Below are positions 35,716-49,165 of a stretch of DNA of 64,000 nt, piece by piece. The DNA comes from Ptiloglossa arizonensis. Its lineage: Eukaryota > Arthropoda > Insecta > Hymenoptera > Colletidae. The notes under the pieces are model-generated. The model saw only the letters and a program-made list of their open reading frames with translations, made no database searches and was not told the DNA's origin. Position 1 is the stretch's first letter. The number at the start of each line of letters is the position of its first letter. A program made the position numbers and the translations under genes. The stretch is from assembly GCF_051014685.1 (NCBI RefSeq), contig NW_027478785.1, positions 124,001-188,000 on the forward strand, in the 5' to 3' direction.

Positions 35716-37025
35716 TTGGAGCAGCAGAATTGCGAAAAATTTTTTGCCTTCTCAACCATTTCTTGGCTTCAAACTCCCATATCTCGCGAACGGATTGACC
35801 TAACCCAAAAATTCCTGTTGCGTCTGAAAGTAGAAACTCGCCCGATTACAATGCTATGTGTATTTTTTCCCTAGGCCATACTGGTTAAGCGTTTGGAGCA
35901 GCAGAAGTGCGAAGAATTTGTTGTCTTCTCAACCATTTCTTAGCTTCAAAGTCCCATAACTCGCGAACGGATTGACCTGACCCAAAAATTCCTATTGCAT
36001 CTGAAAGTAGAAACTCGCCCGATTACAACGGTATGTTTATTTTTTCCCTAGGTCATTCTGGTTAAGCGTTTGGAGCAGCAGAATTGTGAAAAATTGTTTG
36101 CCTTCTCTACCATTTCTTGGCTTCAAACTCCCATATCTCGCGAACGGCTTGACCTAACCCAAAAATTCCTATTGCATCTGAAAGTAGAAACTCGCCCGAT
36201 TACAACGGTATGTGTATTTTTTCCCTAGGCCATTCTGGTTAAGCGTTTGGAGCAGCAGAAGTGCGAACAATTTGTTGTCTTCTCAACCATTTCTTAGCTT
36301 CAAACTCCCATATCTCGCGAACGGATTGACGAAACCCAAAATTTCCTATTGCGTCTGAAAGTAGAAACTCGCCCGATTACAACGGTATGTGTATTTTTTC
36401 CCTAGGCCATTCTGGTTAAGCGTTTGGAGCAGCAGAATTGCGAAAAATGTTTTGCATTCTCAACCATTTCTTGGCTTCAAACTCCCATATCTCGCGAACG
36501 GATTGACGAAACCCAAAATTTCCTCTTGCGTCTGAAAGTAGAAACTCGCCCGATTACAACGGTATGTGTATTTTCTCCCTAGGCCATTCTGGTTAAGCGT
36601 TTGGAGCAGCAGAATTGCGAAAAATTTTTTGCCTTCTCAACCATTTCTTGGCTTCAAACTCCCATATCTCGCGAACGGATTGACCTAACCCAAAAATTCC
36701 TGTTGCGTCTGAAAGTAGAAACTCGCCCGATTACAATGCTATGTGTATTTTTTCCCTAGGCCATACTGGTTAAGCGTTTGGAGCAGCAGAAGTGCGAAGA
36801 ATTTGTTGTCTTCTCAACCATTTCTTAGCTTCAAAGTCCCATAACTCGCGAACGGATTGACCTGACCCAAAAATTCCTATTGCATCTGAAAGTAGAAACT
36901 CGCCCGATTACAACGGTATGTTTATTTTTTCCCTAGGTCATTCTGGTTAAGCGTTTGGAGCAGCAGAATTGTGAAAAATTGTTTGCCTTCTCTACCATTT
37001 CTTGGCTTCAAACTCCCATATCTCG
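35716..37025 (+). repeat. 5-mer duplication (885 bp)
   Basis: 35716-36140 matches 36601-37025. ACAATGCTATG (its ATGCT at 35851 and 36736), CCATAACTCG, TATGTTTATT and AAAATTGTTTGCC are shared. Between them lie GACGAAACC monomers of the 6-mer type. Confidence 0.85.
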
Positions 37026-37308
37026 CGAACGGATTGACCTAACCCAAAAATTCCTATTGCACCTGAAACTAGAAACTCGCCCGATTACAACGGTATGTGT
37101 ATTTTTTCCCTAGGCCATTCTGGTTAAGCGTTTGGAGCAGCAGAAGTGCGAAAAGTTTGTTGTCTTCTCAACCATTTCTTAGCTTCAAACTCCCATATCT
37201 CGCGAACGGATTGACCTAACCCAAAAATTCCTATTGCATCTGAAAGTAGAATCTCGCCCGATTACAACGGTATGTGTATTTTTTCCCTAGGCCATTCTGG
37301 TTAAGCGT

Positions 37309-38550
37309 TTGGAGCAGCAGAGTTGCGAAAAATTTTTTGCCTTCTCAAACATTTCTTGGCTTCAAAATCCCATATCTCGCGAACGGATTGACCTAACCCA
37401 AAAATTCCTATTGCACCTGAAAGTAGAAACTCGCCCGATTACAACGGTATGTGTATTTTTTCCCTAGGCCATTCTGGTTAAGCGTTTGGAGCAGCAGAAG
37501 TGCGAAAAATTTGTTGTCTTCTCAACCATTTCTTAGCTTCAAACTCCCATATCTCGCGAACGGATTGACGAAACCCAAAATTTCCTATTGCGTCTGAAAG
37601 TAGAAACTCGCCCGATTACAACGGTATGTGTATTTTTTCCCTAGGCCATTCTGGTTAAGCGTTTGGAGCAGCAGAATTGCGAAAAATTTTTTGCCTTCTC
37701 AAGCATTTCTTGGCTTCAAACTCCCATATCTCGCGAACGGATTGACCTAACCCAAAAATTCCTATTGCATCTGAAAGTAGAAACTCGCCCGATTACAACG
37801 GTATGTGTATTTTTTGCCTAGGCCATTCTGGTTAAGCGTTTGGAGCAGCAGAGTTGCCAAAAATTTTTTGCCTTCTCAACCATTTCTTGGCTTCAAACTC
37901 CCATATCTCGCGAACGGATTGACCTAACCCAAAAATTCCTATTGCACCTGAAACTAGAAACTCGCCCGATTACAACGGTATGTGTATTTTTTCCCTAGGC
38001 CATTCTGGTTAAGCGTTTGGAGCAGCAGAATTGCGAAAAGTTTGTTGTCTTCTCAACCACTTCTTAGCTTCAAACTCCCATATCTCGCGAACGGATTGAC
38101 GTAACCCAAAATTTCCTATTGCGTGTGAAAGTAGAAACTCGCCCGATTACAACGGTATGTGTATTTTTTCCCTAGGCCATTCTGGTTAAGCGTTTGGAGC
38201 AGCAGAATTGCAAAAAATTTTTTGCCTTCTCAACCATTTCTTGGCTTCAAAGTCTCATATCTCGCGAACGGATTGACCTAACTCAAAAATTCCTATTGCA
38301 TCTGACAGTAGAAACTCGCCCGATTACAACGGTATGTGTATTTTTTCCCTAGGCCATTCTGGTTAAGCGTTTGGAGCAGCAGAATTGCGAAAAATTTTTT
38401 GCCTTCTCAACCATTTCTTGGCTTCAAACTCCCATATCTCGCGAACGGATTGATCTAACCCAAAATTTCCTATTGCGTCTGAAAGTAGAAACTCGCCCGA
38501 TTACAACGGTATGTGTATTTTTTCCCTAGGCCATTCTGGTTAAGCGTTTG
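37309..38550 (+). repeat. 34-35-unit distant duplication, copy 2
   Basis: Second copy of 31293-32354. It includes a 3-mer-type stretch and carries an additional monomer at about 38194-38370 (AAAGTCTCAT, AACTCAAAAA, CTGACAG). A private change is GTTGCCAAAAA near 37854. Confidence 0.83.
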
Positions 38551-41320
38551 GAGCAGCAGAAGTGCGAAGAATTTGTTGTCTTCTCAACCATTTCTTAGCT
38601 TCAAAGTCCCATATCTCGCGGACGGATTGACCTAACCCAAAAATTCCTATTGCGTCTGAAAGTAGAAACTCGCCCGATTACAACGGTACGTGTATTTTTT
38701 CCCTAGGCCATTCTGGTTAAGCGTTTGGAGCAGCAGAATTGTGATAAATTTTTTGCCTTATCTACCATTTCTTGGCTTCAAACTCCCATATCTCGCGAAC
38801 GGCTTGACCTAACCCAAAAATTCCTATTGCATCTGAAAGTAGAAACTCGCCCGATTACAACGGTATGTGTATTTTCTCCCTAGGCCATTCTGGTTAAGCG
38901 TTTGGAGCAGCAGAATTGCGAAAAATTTTTTGCCTTCTCAACCATTTCTTGGCTTCAAACTCCCATATCTCGCGAACAGATTGACCTAACCCAAAAATTC
39001 CTGTTGCGTCTGAAAGTAGAAACTCGCCCGATTACAACGCTATGTGTATTTTTTCCCTAGGCCATTCTGGTTAAGCGCTTGGAGCAGCAGAATTGCGAAA
39101 AATTTTTTGCCTTCTCAACCATTTCTTGGCTTCAAACTCCCATATCTCGCGAACGGATTGACCTAACCCAAAAATTCCTATTGCATCTGAAAGTAGAAAC
39201 TCGCCCCATTACAACGGTATGTGTATTTTTTCCCGAGGCCATTCTGGTTAAGCGTATGGAGCAGCAGAAGTGCGACAAATTTTTTGCCTTCTCAACCATT
39301 TCTTGGCTTCAAACTCCCATATTTCGCGAACGGATTGACCTAACCCAAAAATTCCTGTTGCATCTGAAAGTAGAAACTCGCCCGATTACAACGGTATGTG
39401 TATTTTATCCCTAGGCCATTCTGGTTAAGCGTTTGGAGCAGCAGAATTGCGAAAAATTTTTTGCCTTCTCAACCATTTCTTGGCTTCAAACTCCCATATC
39501 TCGCGAACGGATTGACCTAACCCAAAAATTCCTGTTGCGTCTGAAAGTAGAAACTCGCCAGATTACAACGCTATGTGTATTTTTTCCCTAGGCCATTCTG
39601 GTTAAGCGTTTGGAGCAGCAGAATTGCAAAAATTTTTTGCCTTCTCAACCATTTCTTGGCTTCAAACTCCCATATTTCGCGAACGGATTGACCTAACCCA
39701 AAAATTCCTGTTGCATCTGAAAGTAGAAACTCGCCCGATTACAACGGTATGTGTATTTTATCCCTAGGCCATTCTGGTTAAGCGTTTGGAGCAGCAGAAT
39801 TGCGAAAAATTTTTTGCCTTCTCAACCATTTCTTGGCTTCAAACTCCCATATCTCGCGAACGGATTGACCTAACCCAAAAATTCCTGTTGCGTCTGAAAG
39901 TAGAAACTCGCCCGATTACAACGGTATGTGTATTTTATCCCTAGGCCATTCTGGTTAAGCGTTTGGAGCAGCAGAATTGCGAAAAATTTTTTGCCTTCTC
40001 AACCATTTCTTGGCTTCAAACTCCCATATCTCGCGAACGGATTGACCTAACTCAAAAATTCCTATTGCATCTGACAGTAGAAACTCGCCCGATTACAACG
40101 GTATGTGTATTTTTTCCCTAGGCCATTCTGGTTAAGCGTTTGGAGCAGCAGAATTGCGAAAAATTTTTTGCCTTCTCAACCATTTCTTGGCTTCAAACTC
40201 CCATATCTCGCGAACGGATTGATCTAACCCAAAATTTCCTATTGCGTCTGAAAGTAGAAACTCGCCCGATTACAACGGTATGTGTATTTTTTCCCTAGGC
40301 CATTCTGGTTAAGCGTTTGGAGCAGCAGAAGTGCGAAGAATTTGTTGTCTTCTCAACCATTTCTTAGCTTCAAAGTCCCATATCTCGCGGACGGATTGAC
40401 CTAACCCAAAAATTCCTATTGCGTCTGAAAGTAGAAACTCGCCCGATTACAACGGTACGTGTATTTTTTCCCTAGGCCATTCTGGTTAAGCGTTTGGAGC
40501 AGCAGAATTGTGATAAATTTTTTGCCTTATCTACCATTTCTTGGCTTCAAACTCCCATATCTCGCGAACGGCTTGACCTAACCCTAAAATTCCTATTGCA
40601 TCTGAAAGTAGAAACTCGCCCGATTACAACGGTATGTGTATTTTCTCCCTAGGCCATTCTGGTTAAGCGTTTGGAGCAGCAGAATTGCGAAAAATTTTTT
40701 GCCTTCTCAACCATTTCTTGGCTTCAAACTCCCATATCTCGCGAACAGATTGACCTAACCCAAAAATTCCTGTTGCGTCTGAAAGTAGAAACTCGCCCGA
40801 TTACAACGCTATGTGTATTTTTTCCCTAGGCCATTCTGGTTAAGCGCTTGGAGCAGCAGAATTGCGAAAAATTTTTTGCCTTCTCAACCATTTCTTGGCT
40901 TCAAACTCCCATATCTCGCGAACGGATTGACCTAACCCAAAAATTCCTATTGCATCTGAAAGTAGAAACTCGCCCCATTACAACGGTATGTGTATTTTTT
41001 CCCGAGGCCATTCTGGTTAAGCGTATGGAGCAGCAGAAGTGCGACAAATTTTTTGCCTTCTCAACCATTTCTTGGCTTCAAACTCCCATATTTCGCGAAC
41101 GGATTGACCTAACCCAAAAATTCCTGTTGCATCTGAAAGTAGAAACTCGCCCGATTACAACGGTACGTGTATTATATCCCTAGGCCATTCTGGTTAAGCG
41201 TTTGGAGCAGCAGAATTGCGAAAAATTTTTTGCCTTCTCAACCATTTCTTGGCTTCAAACTCCCATATCTCGCGAACGGATTGACCTAACCCAAAAATTC
41301 CTGTTGCGTCTGAAAGTAGA
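38282..41320 (+). repeat. 10-mer duplication (1769 bp offset)
   Basis: 38282-39550 matches 40051-41320 at 10 units minus one base; the deleted base is near 39626. Rare shared changes include CTCAAAAATT with CTGACAG, GATCTAACCC, GGTACGTGTA and ATTTCGCGAA. Copy 2 has ACCCTAAAATT near 40583 and GGTACGTGTATTATATCC near 41164 as private changes. Confidence 0.9.
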
Positions 41321-44300
41321 AACTCGCCCGATTACAACGGTATGTGTATTTTATCCCTAGGCCATTCTGGTTAAGCGTTTGGAGCAGCAGAATTGCGAAA
41401 AATTTTTTGCCTTCTCAACCATTTCTTGGCTTCAAACTCCCATATCTCGCGAACGGATTGACCTAACCCAAAAATTCCTGTTGCGTCTGAAAGTAGAAAC
41501 TCGCCGGATTACAATGCTATGTTTATTTTTTCCCTAGGCCATACTGGTTAAGCGTTTGGAGCAGCAGAAGTGCGAAGAATTTGTTGTCTTCTCAACCATT
41601 TCTTAGCTTCAAAGTCCCATAACTCGCGAACGGATTGACCTGACCCAAAAATTCCTATTGCATCTGAAAGTAGAAACTCGCCCGATTACAACGGTATGTT
41701 TATTTTTTCCCTAGGTCATTCTGGTTAAGCGTTTGGAGCAGCTGAATTGTGAAAAATTGTTTGCCTTCTCTACCATTTCTTGGCTTCAAACTCCCATATC
41801 TCGCGAACGGCTTGACCTAACCCAAAAATTCCTATTGCATCTGAAAGTAGAAACTCGCCCGATTACAACGGTATGTGTATTTTCTCCCTAGGCCATTCTG
41901 GTTAAGCGTTTGGAGCAGCAGAATTGCGAAAAATTTTTTGCCTTCTCAACCATTTCTTGGCTTCAAACTCCCATATCTCGCGAACAGATTGACCTAACCC
42001 AAAAATTCCTGTTGCGTCTGAAAGTAGAAACTCGCCCGATTACAACGCTATGTGTATTTTTTCCCTAGGCCATTCTGGTTAAGCGTTTGGAGCAACAGAA
42101 TTGCGAAGAATTTGTTGTCTTCTCAACCATTTCTTAGCTTCAAACTCCCATATCTCGCGAACGGATTGACCAAACCCAGAAGTTCCTGCTGCGTCTGAAA
42201 GTAGGAACTCGCCCGATTACAACGATATGCGTATTTTTTCCCTAGGGCATTCTGGTTAAGCGCTTGGAGCAGCAGAATTGCGAAAAATTTTTTGCCTTCT
42301 CAACCATTTCTTAGCTTCAAACTCCCATATCTCGCGAACGGATTGACGTAACCCAAAGATTCCTGTTGCATCTGAAAGTAGAAACTCGCCCGATTACAAC
42401 GGTATGTGTATTTTTTCCCTACGCCATTCTGGTTAAGCGTTTGGAGCAGCAGAATTGCGAAAAACTTCTTGCCTTCTCAACCATTTCTTGGCTTCAAACT
42501 CCCATATCTCGCGAACGGATTGACCTAACCCAAAAATTCCTATGGCATCTGAAAGTAGAAACTCACCCGATTACAACGGTGTGTGTATTTTTTCCCTAGG
42601 CCATTCTGGTTAAGCGTATGGAGCAGCAGAAGTGCGAAAAATTTTTTTCCTTCTCAACCATTTCTTGGCTTCAAACTCCCATATCTCGCGAACGGATTGA
42701 CCTAACCCAAAAATTCCTGTTGCATCTCAAAGTAGGAACTCGCCCGATTACAACGGTATGTGTATTTTATCCCTAGGCCGTTCTGGTTAAGCGTTTGGAG
42801 CAGCAGAAGTGCGAAGAATTTGTTGTCTTCTCAACCATTTCTTAGCTTCAAAGTCCCATATCTCGCGAACGGATTGACCTGACCCAAAAATTCCTATTGC
42901 ATCTGAAAGTAGAAACTCGCCCGATTACAACGGTATGTGTATTTTTTCCCTAGGTCATTCTGGTTAAGCGTTTGGAGCAGCAGAATTGTGAAAAATTTTT
43001 TGCCTTCTCTACCATTTCTTGGCTTCAAACTCCCATATCTCGCGAACGGATTGACCTAACCCAAAAAGTCCTATTGCATCTGAAAGTAGAAACTCGCCCG
43101 ATTACAACAGTATGTGTATTTTTTCCCTAGGCCATTCTGATTAAGCGTTTGGAGCAGCAGAATTGCGAAAAATTTTTTGCCTTCTCAACCATTTCTTGTT
43201 TTCAAACTCCCATATCTCGGGGACGGATTGACCTAACCCAAAAATTCCTATTGCATCTGAAAGTAGAAACTCGCCCGATTACAACGGTATGTGTATTTTC
43301 TCCCTAGGCCGTTCTGGTTAAGCGTTTGGAGCAGCAGAATTGCGAAAAATTTTTTGCCTTCTCAACCATTTCTTGGCTTCAAACTCCCATATCTCGCGAA
43401 CAGATTGACCTAACCCAAAAATTCCTGTTGCATCTGAAAGTAGAAACTCGCCCGATTACAACGGTATGTGTATTTTATCCCTAGGCCATTCTGGTTAAGC
43501 GTTTGGAGCAGCAGAATTGCGAAAAATTTTTTGCCTTCTCAACCATTTCTTGGCTTCAAACTCCCATATCTCGCGAACGGATTGACCTAACCCAAAAATT
43601 CCTGTTGCGTCTGAAAGTAGAAACTCGCCAGATTACAACGCTATGTGTATTTTTTCCCTAGGCCATTCTGGTTAAGCGTTTGGAGCAGCAGAATTGCAAA
43701 CATTTTTTGCCTTCTCAACCATTTCTTGGCTTCAAACTCCCATATCTCGCGAACGGATTGACCTAACCCAAAAATTCCTGTTGCGTCTGAAAGTAGAAAC
43801 TCGCCCGATTACAACGGTATGTGTATTTTATCCCTAGGCCATTCTGGTTAAGCGTTTGGAGCAGCAGAATTGCGAAAAATTTTTTGCCTTCTCAACCATT
43901 TCTTGGCTTCAAACTCCCATATCTCGCGAACGGATTGACCTAACCCAAAAATTCCTGTTGCGTCTGAAAGTAGAAACTCGCCGGATTACAATGCTATGTT
44001 TATTTTTTCCCTAGGCCATACTGGTTAAGCGTTTGGAGCAGCAGAAGTGCGAAGAATTTGTTGTCTTCTCAACCATTTCTTAGCTTCAAAGTCCCATAAC
44101 TCGCGAACGGATTGACCTGACCCAAAAATTCCTATTGCATCTGAAAGTAGAAACTCGCCCGATTACAACGGTATGTTTATTTTTTCCCTAGGTCATTCTG
44201 GTTAAGCGTTTGGAGCAGCTGAATTGTGAAAAATTTTTTGCCTTCTCAACCATTTCTTAGCTTCAAACTCCCATATCTCGCGAACGGATTGACGTAACCC

Positions 44301-44840
44301 AAAGATTCCTGTTGCATCTGAAAGTAGAAACTCGCCCGATTACAACGGTATGTGTATTTTTTCCCTACGCCATTCTGGTTAAGCGTTTGGAGCAGCAGAA
44401 TTGCGAAAAACTTCTTGCCTTCTCAACCATTTCTTGGCTTCAAACTCCCATATCTCGCGAACGGATTGACCTAACCCAAAAATTCCTATGGCATCTGAAA
44501 GTAGAAACTCACCCGATTACAACGGTGTGTGTATTTTTTCCCTAGGCCATTCTGGTTAAGCGTATGGAGCAGCAGAAGTGCGAAAAATTTTTTTCCTTCT
44601 CAACCATTTCTTGGCTTCAAACTCCCATATCTCGCGAACGGATTGACCTAACCCAAAAATTCCTGTTGCATCTCAAAGTAGGAACTCGCCCGATTACAAC
44701 GGTATGTGTATTTTATCCCTAGGCCGTTCTGGTTAAGCGTTTGGAGCAGCAGAAGTGCGAAGAATTTGTTGTCTTCTCAACCATTTCTTAGCTTCAAAGT
44801 CCCATATCTCGCGAACGGATTGACCTGACCCAAAAATTCC
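41230..44840 (+). repeat. 14-mer and 11-mer mosaic
   Basis: Two overlapping duplications. About 41230-41760 matches 43706-44227 at 2477 bp (14 units minus one base), sharing CCGGATTACAATGC and AGCAGCTGAATTG. About 42290-42890 matches 44236-44840 at 1946 bp (11 units minus one base), sharing AAACTTCTTGCC, GGTGTGTGTA and CATCTCAAAGT. The two offsets switch within a single monomer near 44230. Confidence 0.88.
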
Positions 44841-47800
44841 TGTTGCGTCTGAAAGTAGAAACTCGCCCGATTACAACGCTATGTGTATTTTTTCCCTAGG
44901 CCATTCTGGTTAAGCGTTTGGAGCAGCAGAAGTGCGAAGAATTTGTTGTCTTCTCAACCATTTCTTAGCTTCAAACTCCCATATCTCGCGAACGGATTGA
45001 CCAAACCCAAAAGTTCCTGCTGCGTCTGAAAGTAGAAACTCGCCCGATTACAACGCTATGTGTATTTTTTCCCTAGGCCATTCTGGTTAAGCGTTTGGAG
45101 CAGCAGAATTGCGAAGAATTTGTTGTCTTCTCAACCATTTCTTAGCTTCAAACTCCCATATCTCGCGAACGGATTGACCAAACCCAGAAGTTCCTGCTGC
45201 GTCTGAAAGTAGGAACTCGCCCGATTACAACGATATGCGTATTTTTTCCCTAGGGCATTCTGGTTAAGCGCTTGGAGCAGCAGAATTGCGAAAAATTTTT
45301 TGCCTTCTCAACCATTTCTTGGCTTCAAACTCCCATATCTCGCGAACGGATTGACCTAACCCAAAAATTCCTATGGCATCTGAAAGTAGAAACTCACCCG
45401 ATTACAACGGTGTGTGTATTTTTTCCCTAGGCCATTCTGGTTAAGCGTATGGAGCAGCAGAAGTGCGAAAAATTTTTTTCCTTCTCAACCATTTCTTGGC
45501 TTCAAACTCCCATATCTCGCGAACGGATTGACCTAACCCAAAAATTCCTGTTGCATCTGAAAGTAGGAACTCGCCCGATTACAACGGTATGTGTATTTTA
45601 TCCCTAGGCCGTTCTGGTTAAGCGTTTGGAGCAGCAGAAGTGCGAAGAATTTGTTGTCTTCTCAACCATTTCTTAGATTCAAAGTCCCATATCTCGCGAA
45701 CGGATTGACCTGACCCAAAAATTCCTATTGCATCTGAAAGTAGAAACTCGCCCGATTACAACGGTATGTGTATTTTTTCCCTAGGTCATTCTGGTTAAGC
45801 GTTTGGAGCAGCAGAATTGTGAAAAATTTTTTGCCTTCTCTACCATTTCTTGGCTTCAAACTCCCATATCTCGCGAACGGATTGACCTAACCCAAAAAGT
45901 CCTATTGCATCTGAAAGTAGAAACTCGCCCGATTACAACAGTATGTGTATTTTTTCCCTAGGCCATTCTGATTAAGCGTTTGGAGCAGCAGAATTGCGAA
46001 AAATTTTTTGCCTCCTCAACCATTTCTTGTCTTCAAACTCCCATATCTCGCGGACGGATTGACCTAACCCAAAAATTCCTATTGCGTCTGAAAGTAGAAA
46101 CTCGCCCGATTACAACGGTATGTGTATTTTTTCCCTAGGCCATTCTGGTTAAGCGTTTGGAGCAGCAGAATTGTGATAAATTTTTTGCCTTATCTACCAT
46201 TTCTTGGCTTCAAACTCCCATATCTCGCGAACGGCTTGACCTAACCCAAAAATTCCTATTGCATCTGAATGTAGAAGCTCGCCCGATTACAACGGTATGT
46301 GTATTTTTTCCCTAGGCCATTCTGGTTAAGCGTTTGGAGCAGCAGAATTGCGAAAAATTTTTTGCCTTCTCAACCATTTCTTGGCTTCAAACTCCCATAT
46401 CTCGCGAACAGATTGACCTAACCCAAAAATTCCTGTTGCGTCTGAAAGTAGAAACTCGCCCGATTACAACGGTATGTGTATTTTTTCCCTAGGTCATTCT
46501 GGTTAAGCGTTTGGAGCAGCAGAATTGTGAAAAATTTTTTGCCTTCTCTACCATTTCTTGGCTTCAAACTCCCATATCTCGCGAACGGATTGACCTAACC
46601 CAAAAAGTCCTATTGCATCTGAAAGTAGAAACTCGCCCGATTACAACAGTATGTGTATTTTTTCCCTAGGCCATTCTGATTAAGCGTTTGGAGCAGCAGA
46701 ATTGCGAAAAATTTTTTGCCTTCTCAACCATTTCTTGTCTTCAAACTCCCATATCTCGCGGACGGATTGACCTAACCCAAAAATTCCTATTGCGTCTGAA
46801 AGTAGAAACTCGCCCGATTACAACGGTATGTGTATTTTTTCCCTAGGCCATTCTGGTTAAGCGTTTGGAGCAGCAGAAGTGCGAAGAATTTGTTGTCTTC
46901 TCAACCATTTCTTGGCTTCAAACTCCCATATCTCGCGAACGGCTTGACCTGACCCAAAAATTCCTATTGCATCTGAAAGTAGAAACTCGCCCGGTTACAA
47001 CGGTATGTGTATTTTTTCCCTAGGTCATTCTGGTTAAGCGTTTGGAGCAGCAGAATTGTGAAAAATTTTTTGCCTTCTCTACCATTTCTTGGCTTCAAAC
47101 TCCCATATCTCGCGAACGGATTGACCTAATCCAAAAAATCCTATTGCATCTGAAATTAGAAACTCGCCCGATTACAACAGTATGTGTATTTTTTCCCTAT
47201 GCCATTCTGATTAAGCGTTTGGAGCAGCAGAAGTGCGAAAAATTTTTTTCCTTCTCAACCATTTCTTGGCTTCAAACTCCCATATCTCGCGAACGGATTG
47301 ACCTAACCCAAAAATTCCTGTTGCATCTGAAAGTAGGAACTCGCCCGATTACAACGGTATGTGTATTTTATCCCTAGGCCGTTCTGGTTAAGCGTTTAGA
47401 GCAGCAGAATTGCGAAAAATTTTTTGCCTTCTCAACCATTTCTTGGCTTCAAACTCCCATATCTCGCGAACGGATTGACCTAACCCAAAAATTCCTGTTG
47501 CGTCTGAAAGTAGAAACTCGCCCGATTACAACGCTATGTGTATTTTTTCCCTAGGCCATACTGGTTAAGCGTTTGGAGCAGCAGAAGTGCGAAGAATTTG
47601 TTGTCTTCTCAACCATTTCTTAGCTTCAAAGTCCCATATCTCGCGAACGGATTGACCTGACCCAAAAATTCCTATTGCATCTGAAAGTAGAAACTCGCCC
47701 GAATACAACGGTATGTGTATTTTTTCCCTAGGTCATTCTGGTTAAGCGTTTGGAGCAGCAGAATTGTGAAAAATTTTTTGCCTTCTCTACCATTTCTTGG

Positions 47801-48811
47801 CTTCAAACTCCGATATCTCGCGAACGGATTGACCTAACCCAAAAAATCCTATTGCATCTGAAAGTAGAAACTCGCCCGATTACAAGAGTATGTGTATTTT
47901 TTCCCTAGGCCATTCTGATTAAGCGTTTGGAGCAGCAGAATTGCGAAAAATTTTTTGCCTTCTCAACCATTTCTTGTCTTCAAACTCCCATATCTCGCGG
48001 ACGGATTGACATAACCCAAAAATTCCTATTGCGTCTGAAAGTAGAAACTCGCCCGATTACAACGGTATGTGTATTTTTTCCCTAGGCCGTTCTGGTTAAG
48101 CGTTTGGAGCAGCAGAATTGTGATAAATTTTTTGCCTTATCTACCATTTCTTGGCTTCAAACTCCCATATCTCGCGAACGGCTTGACCTAACCCAAAAAT
48201 TCCTATTGCATCTGAAAGTAGAAACTCGCCCGATTACAACGGTATGTGTATTTTCTCCCTAGGCCATTCTGGTTAAGCGTTTGGTGCAGCAGAATTGCGA
48301 AAAATTTTTTGCCTTCTCAACCATTTCTTGGCTTCAAACTCCCATATCTCGCGAACAGATTGACCTAACCCAAAAATTCCTGTTGCGTCTGAAAGTAGAA
48401 ACTCGCCCGATTACAACGCTATGTGTATTTTTTCCCTAGGCCATTCTGGTTAAGCGTTTGGGGCAGCAGAAGTGCGAAGAATTTGTTGTCTTCTCAACCA
48501 TTTCTTAGCTTCAAACTCCCATATCTCGCGAACGGATTGACCAAACCCAGAAGTTCCTGCTGCGTCTGAAAGTAGGAACTCGCCCGATTACAACGCTATG
48601 TGTATTTTTTCCCTAGGCCATTCTGGTTAAGCGTTTGGAGCAGCAGAAGTGCGAAGAATTTGTTGTCTTCTCAACCATTTCTTAGCTTCAAGCTCCCATA
48701 TCTCGCGAACGGATTGACGTAACCCAAAGATTCCTGTTGCATCTGAAAGTAGAAACTCGCCCGATTACAACGGTATGTGTATTTTTTCCCTAGGCCATTC
48801 TGGTTAAGCGT
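44841..48811 (+). repeat. Mixed module monomers
   Basis: The five-monomer module appears in several partial versions. CCAAAAAGTCC marks copies at 43063, 45894 and 46602 (16 units minus 1 bp, then 4 units). GGTGTGTGTA at 45410 is five units after 44525. Private changes include GAATGTAGAAGC near 46268, GATTGACCTAATCC near 47121 and GGGGCAGCAG near 48460. No regular period runs through the whole block. Confidence 0.75.
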
Positions 48812-49165
48812 TTGGAGCAGCAGAAGTGCGAAAAATTTGTTGTCTTCTCAACCATTTCTTAGCTTCAAACACCCATATCTCGCGAACGGATTGACGTGAC
48901 CCAAAATTTCCTATTGCATCTGAAAGTAGAAACTCGCCCGATTACAACGTTATGTGTATTTTTTCCCTAGGCCATTCTGGTTAAGCGTTTGGAGCAGCAG
49001 AAGTGCGAAAAATTTGTTGTCTTCTCAACCATTTCTTAGCTTCAAACTCCCATATCTCGCGAACGGATTGACGTGACCCAAAATTTCCTATTGCATCTGA
49101 AAGTAGAAACTCGCCCGATTACAACGTTATGTGTATTTTTTCCCTAGGCCATTCTGGTTAAGCGT
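48812..49165 (+). repeat. Adjacent near-identical monomer pair
   Basis: Units 48812-48988 and 48989-49165 differ at one base as read (AAACACCC against AAACTCCC). Both carry GACGTGACCC and ACAACGTTATG, a combination not seen elsewhere in the window. This is a single-monomer tandem duplication of recent origin. Confidence 0.92.
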
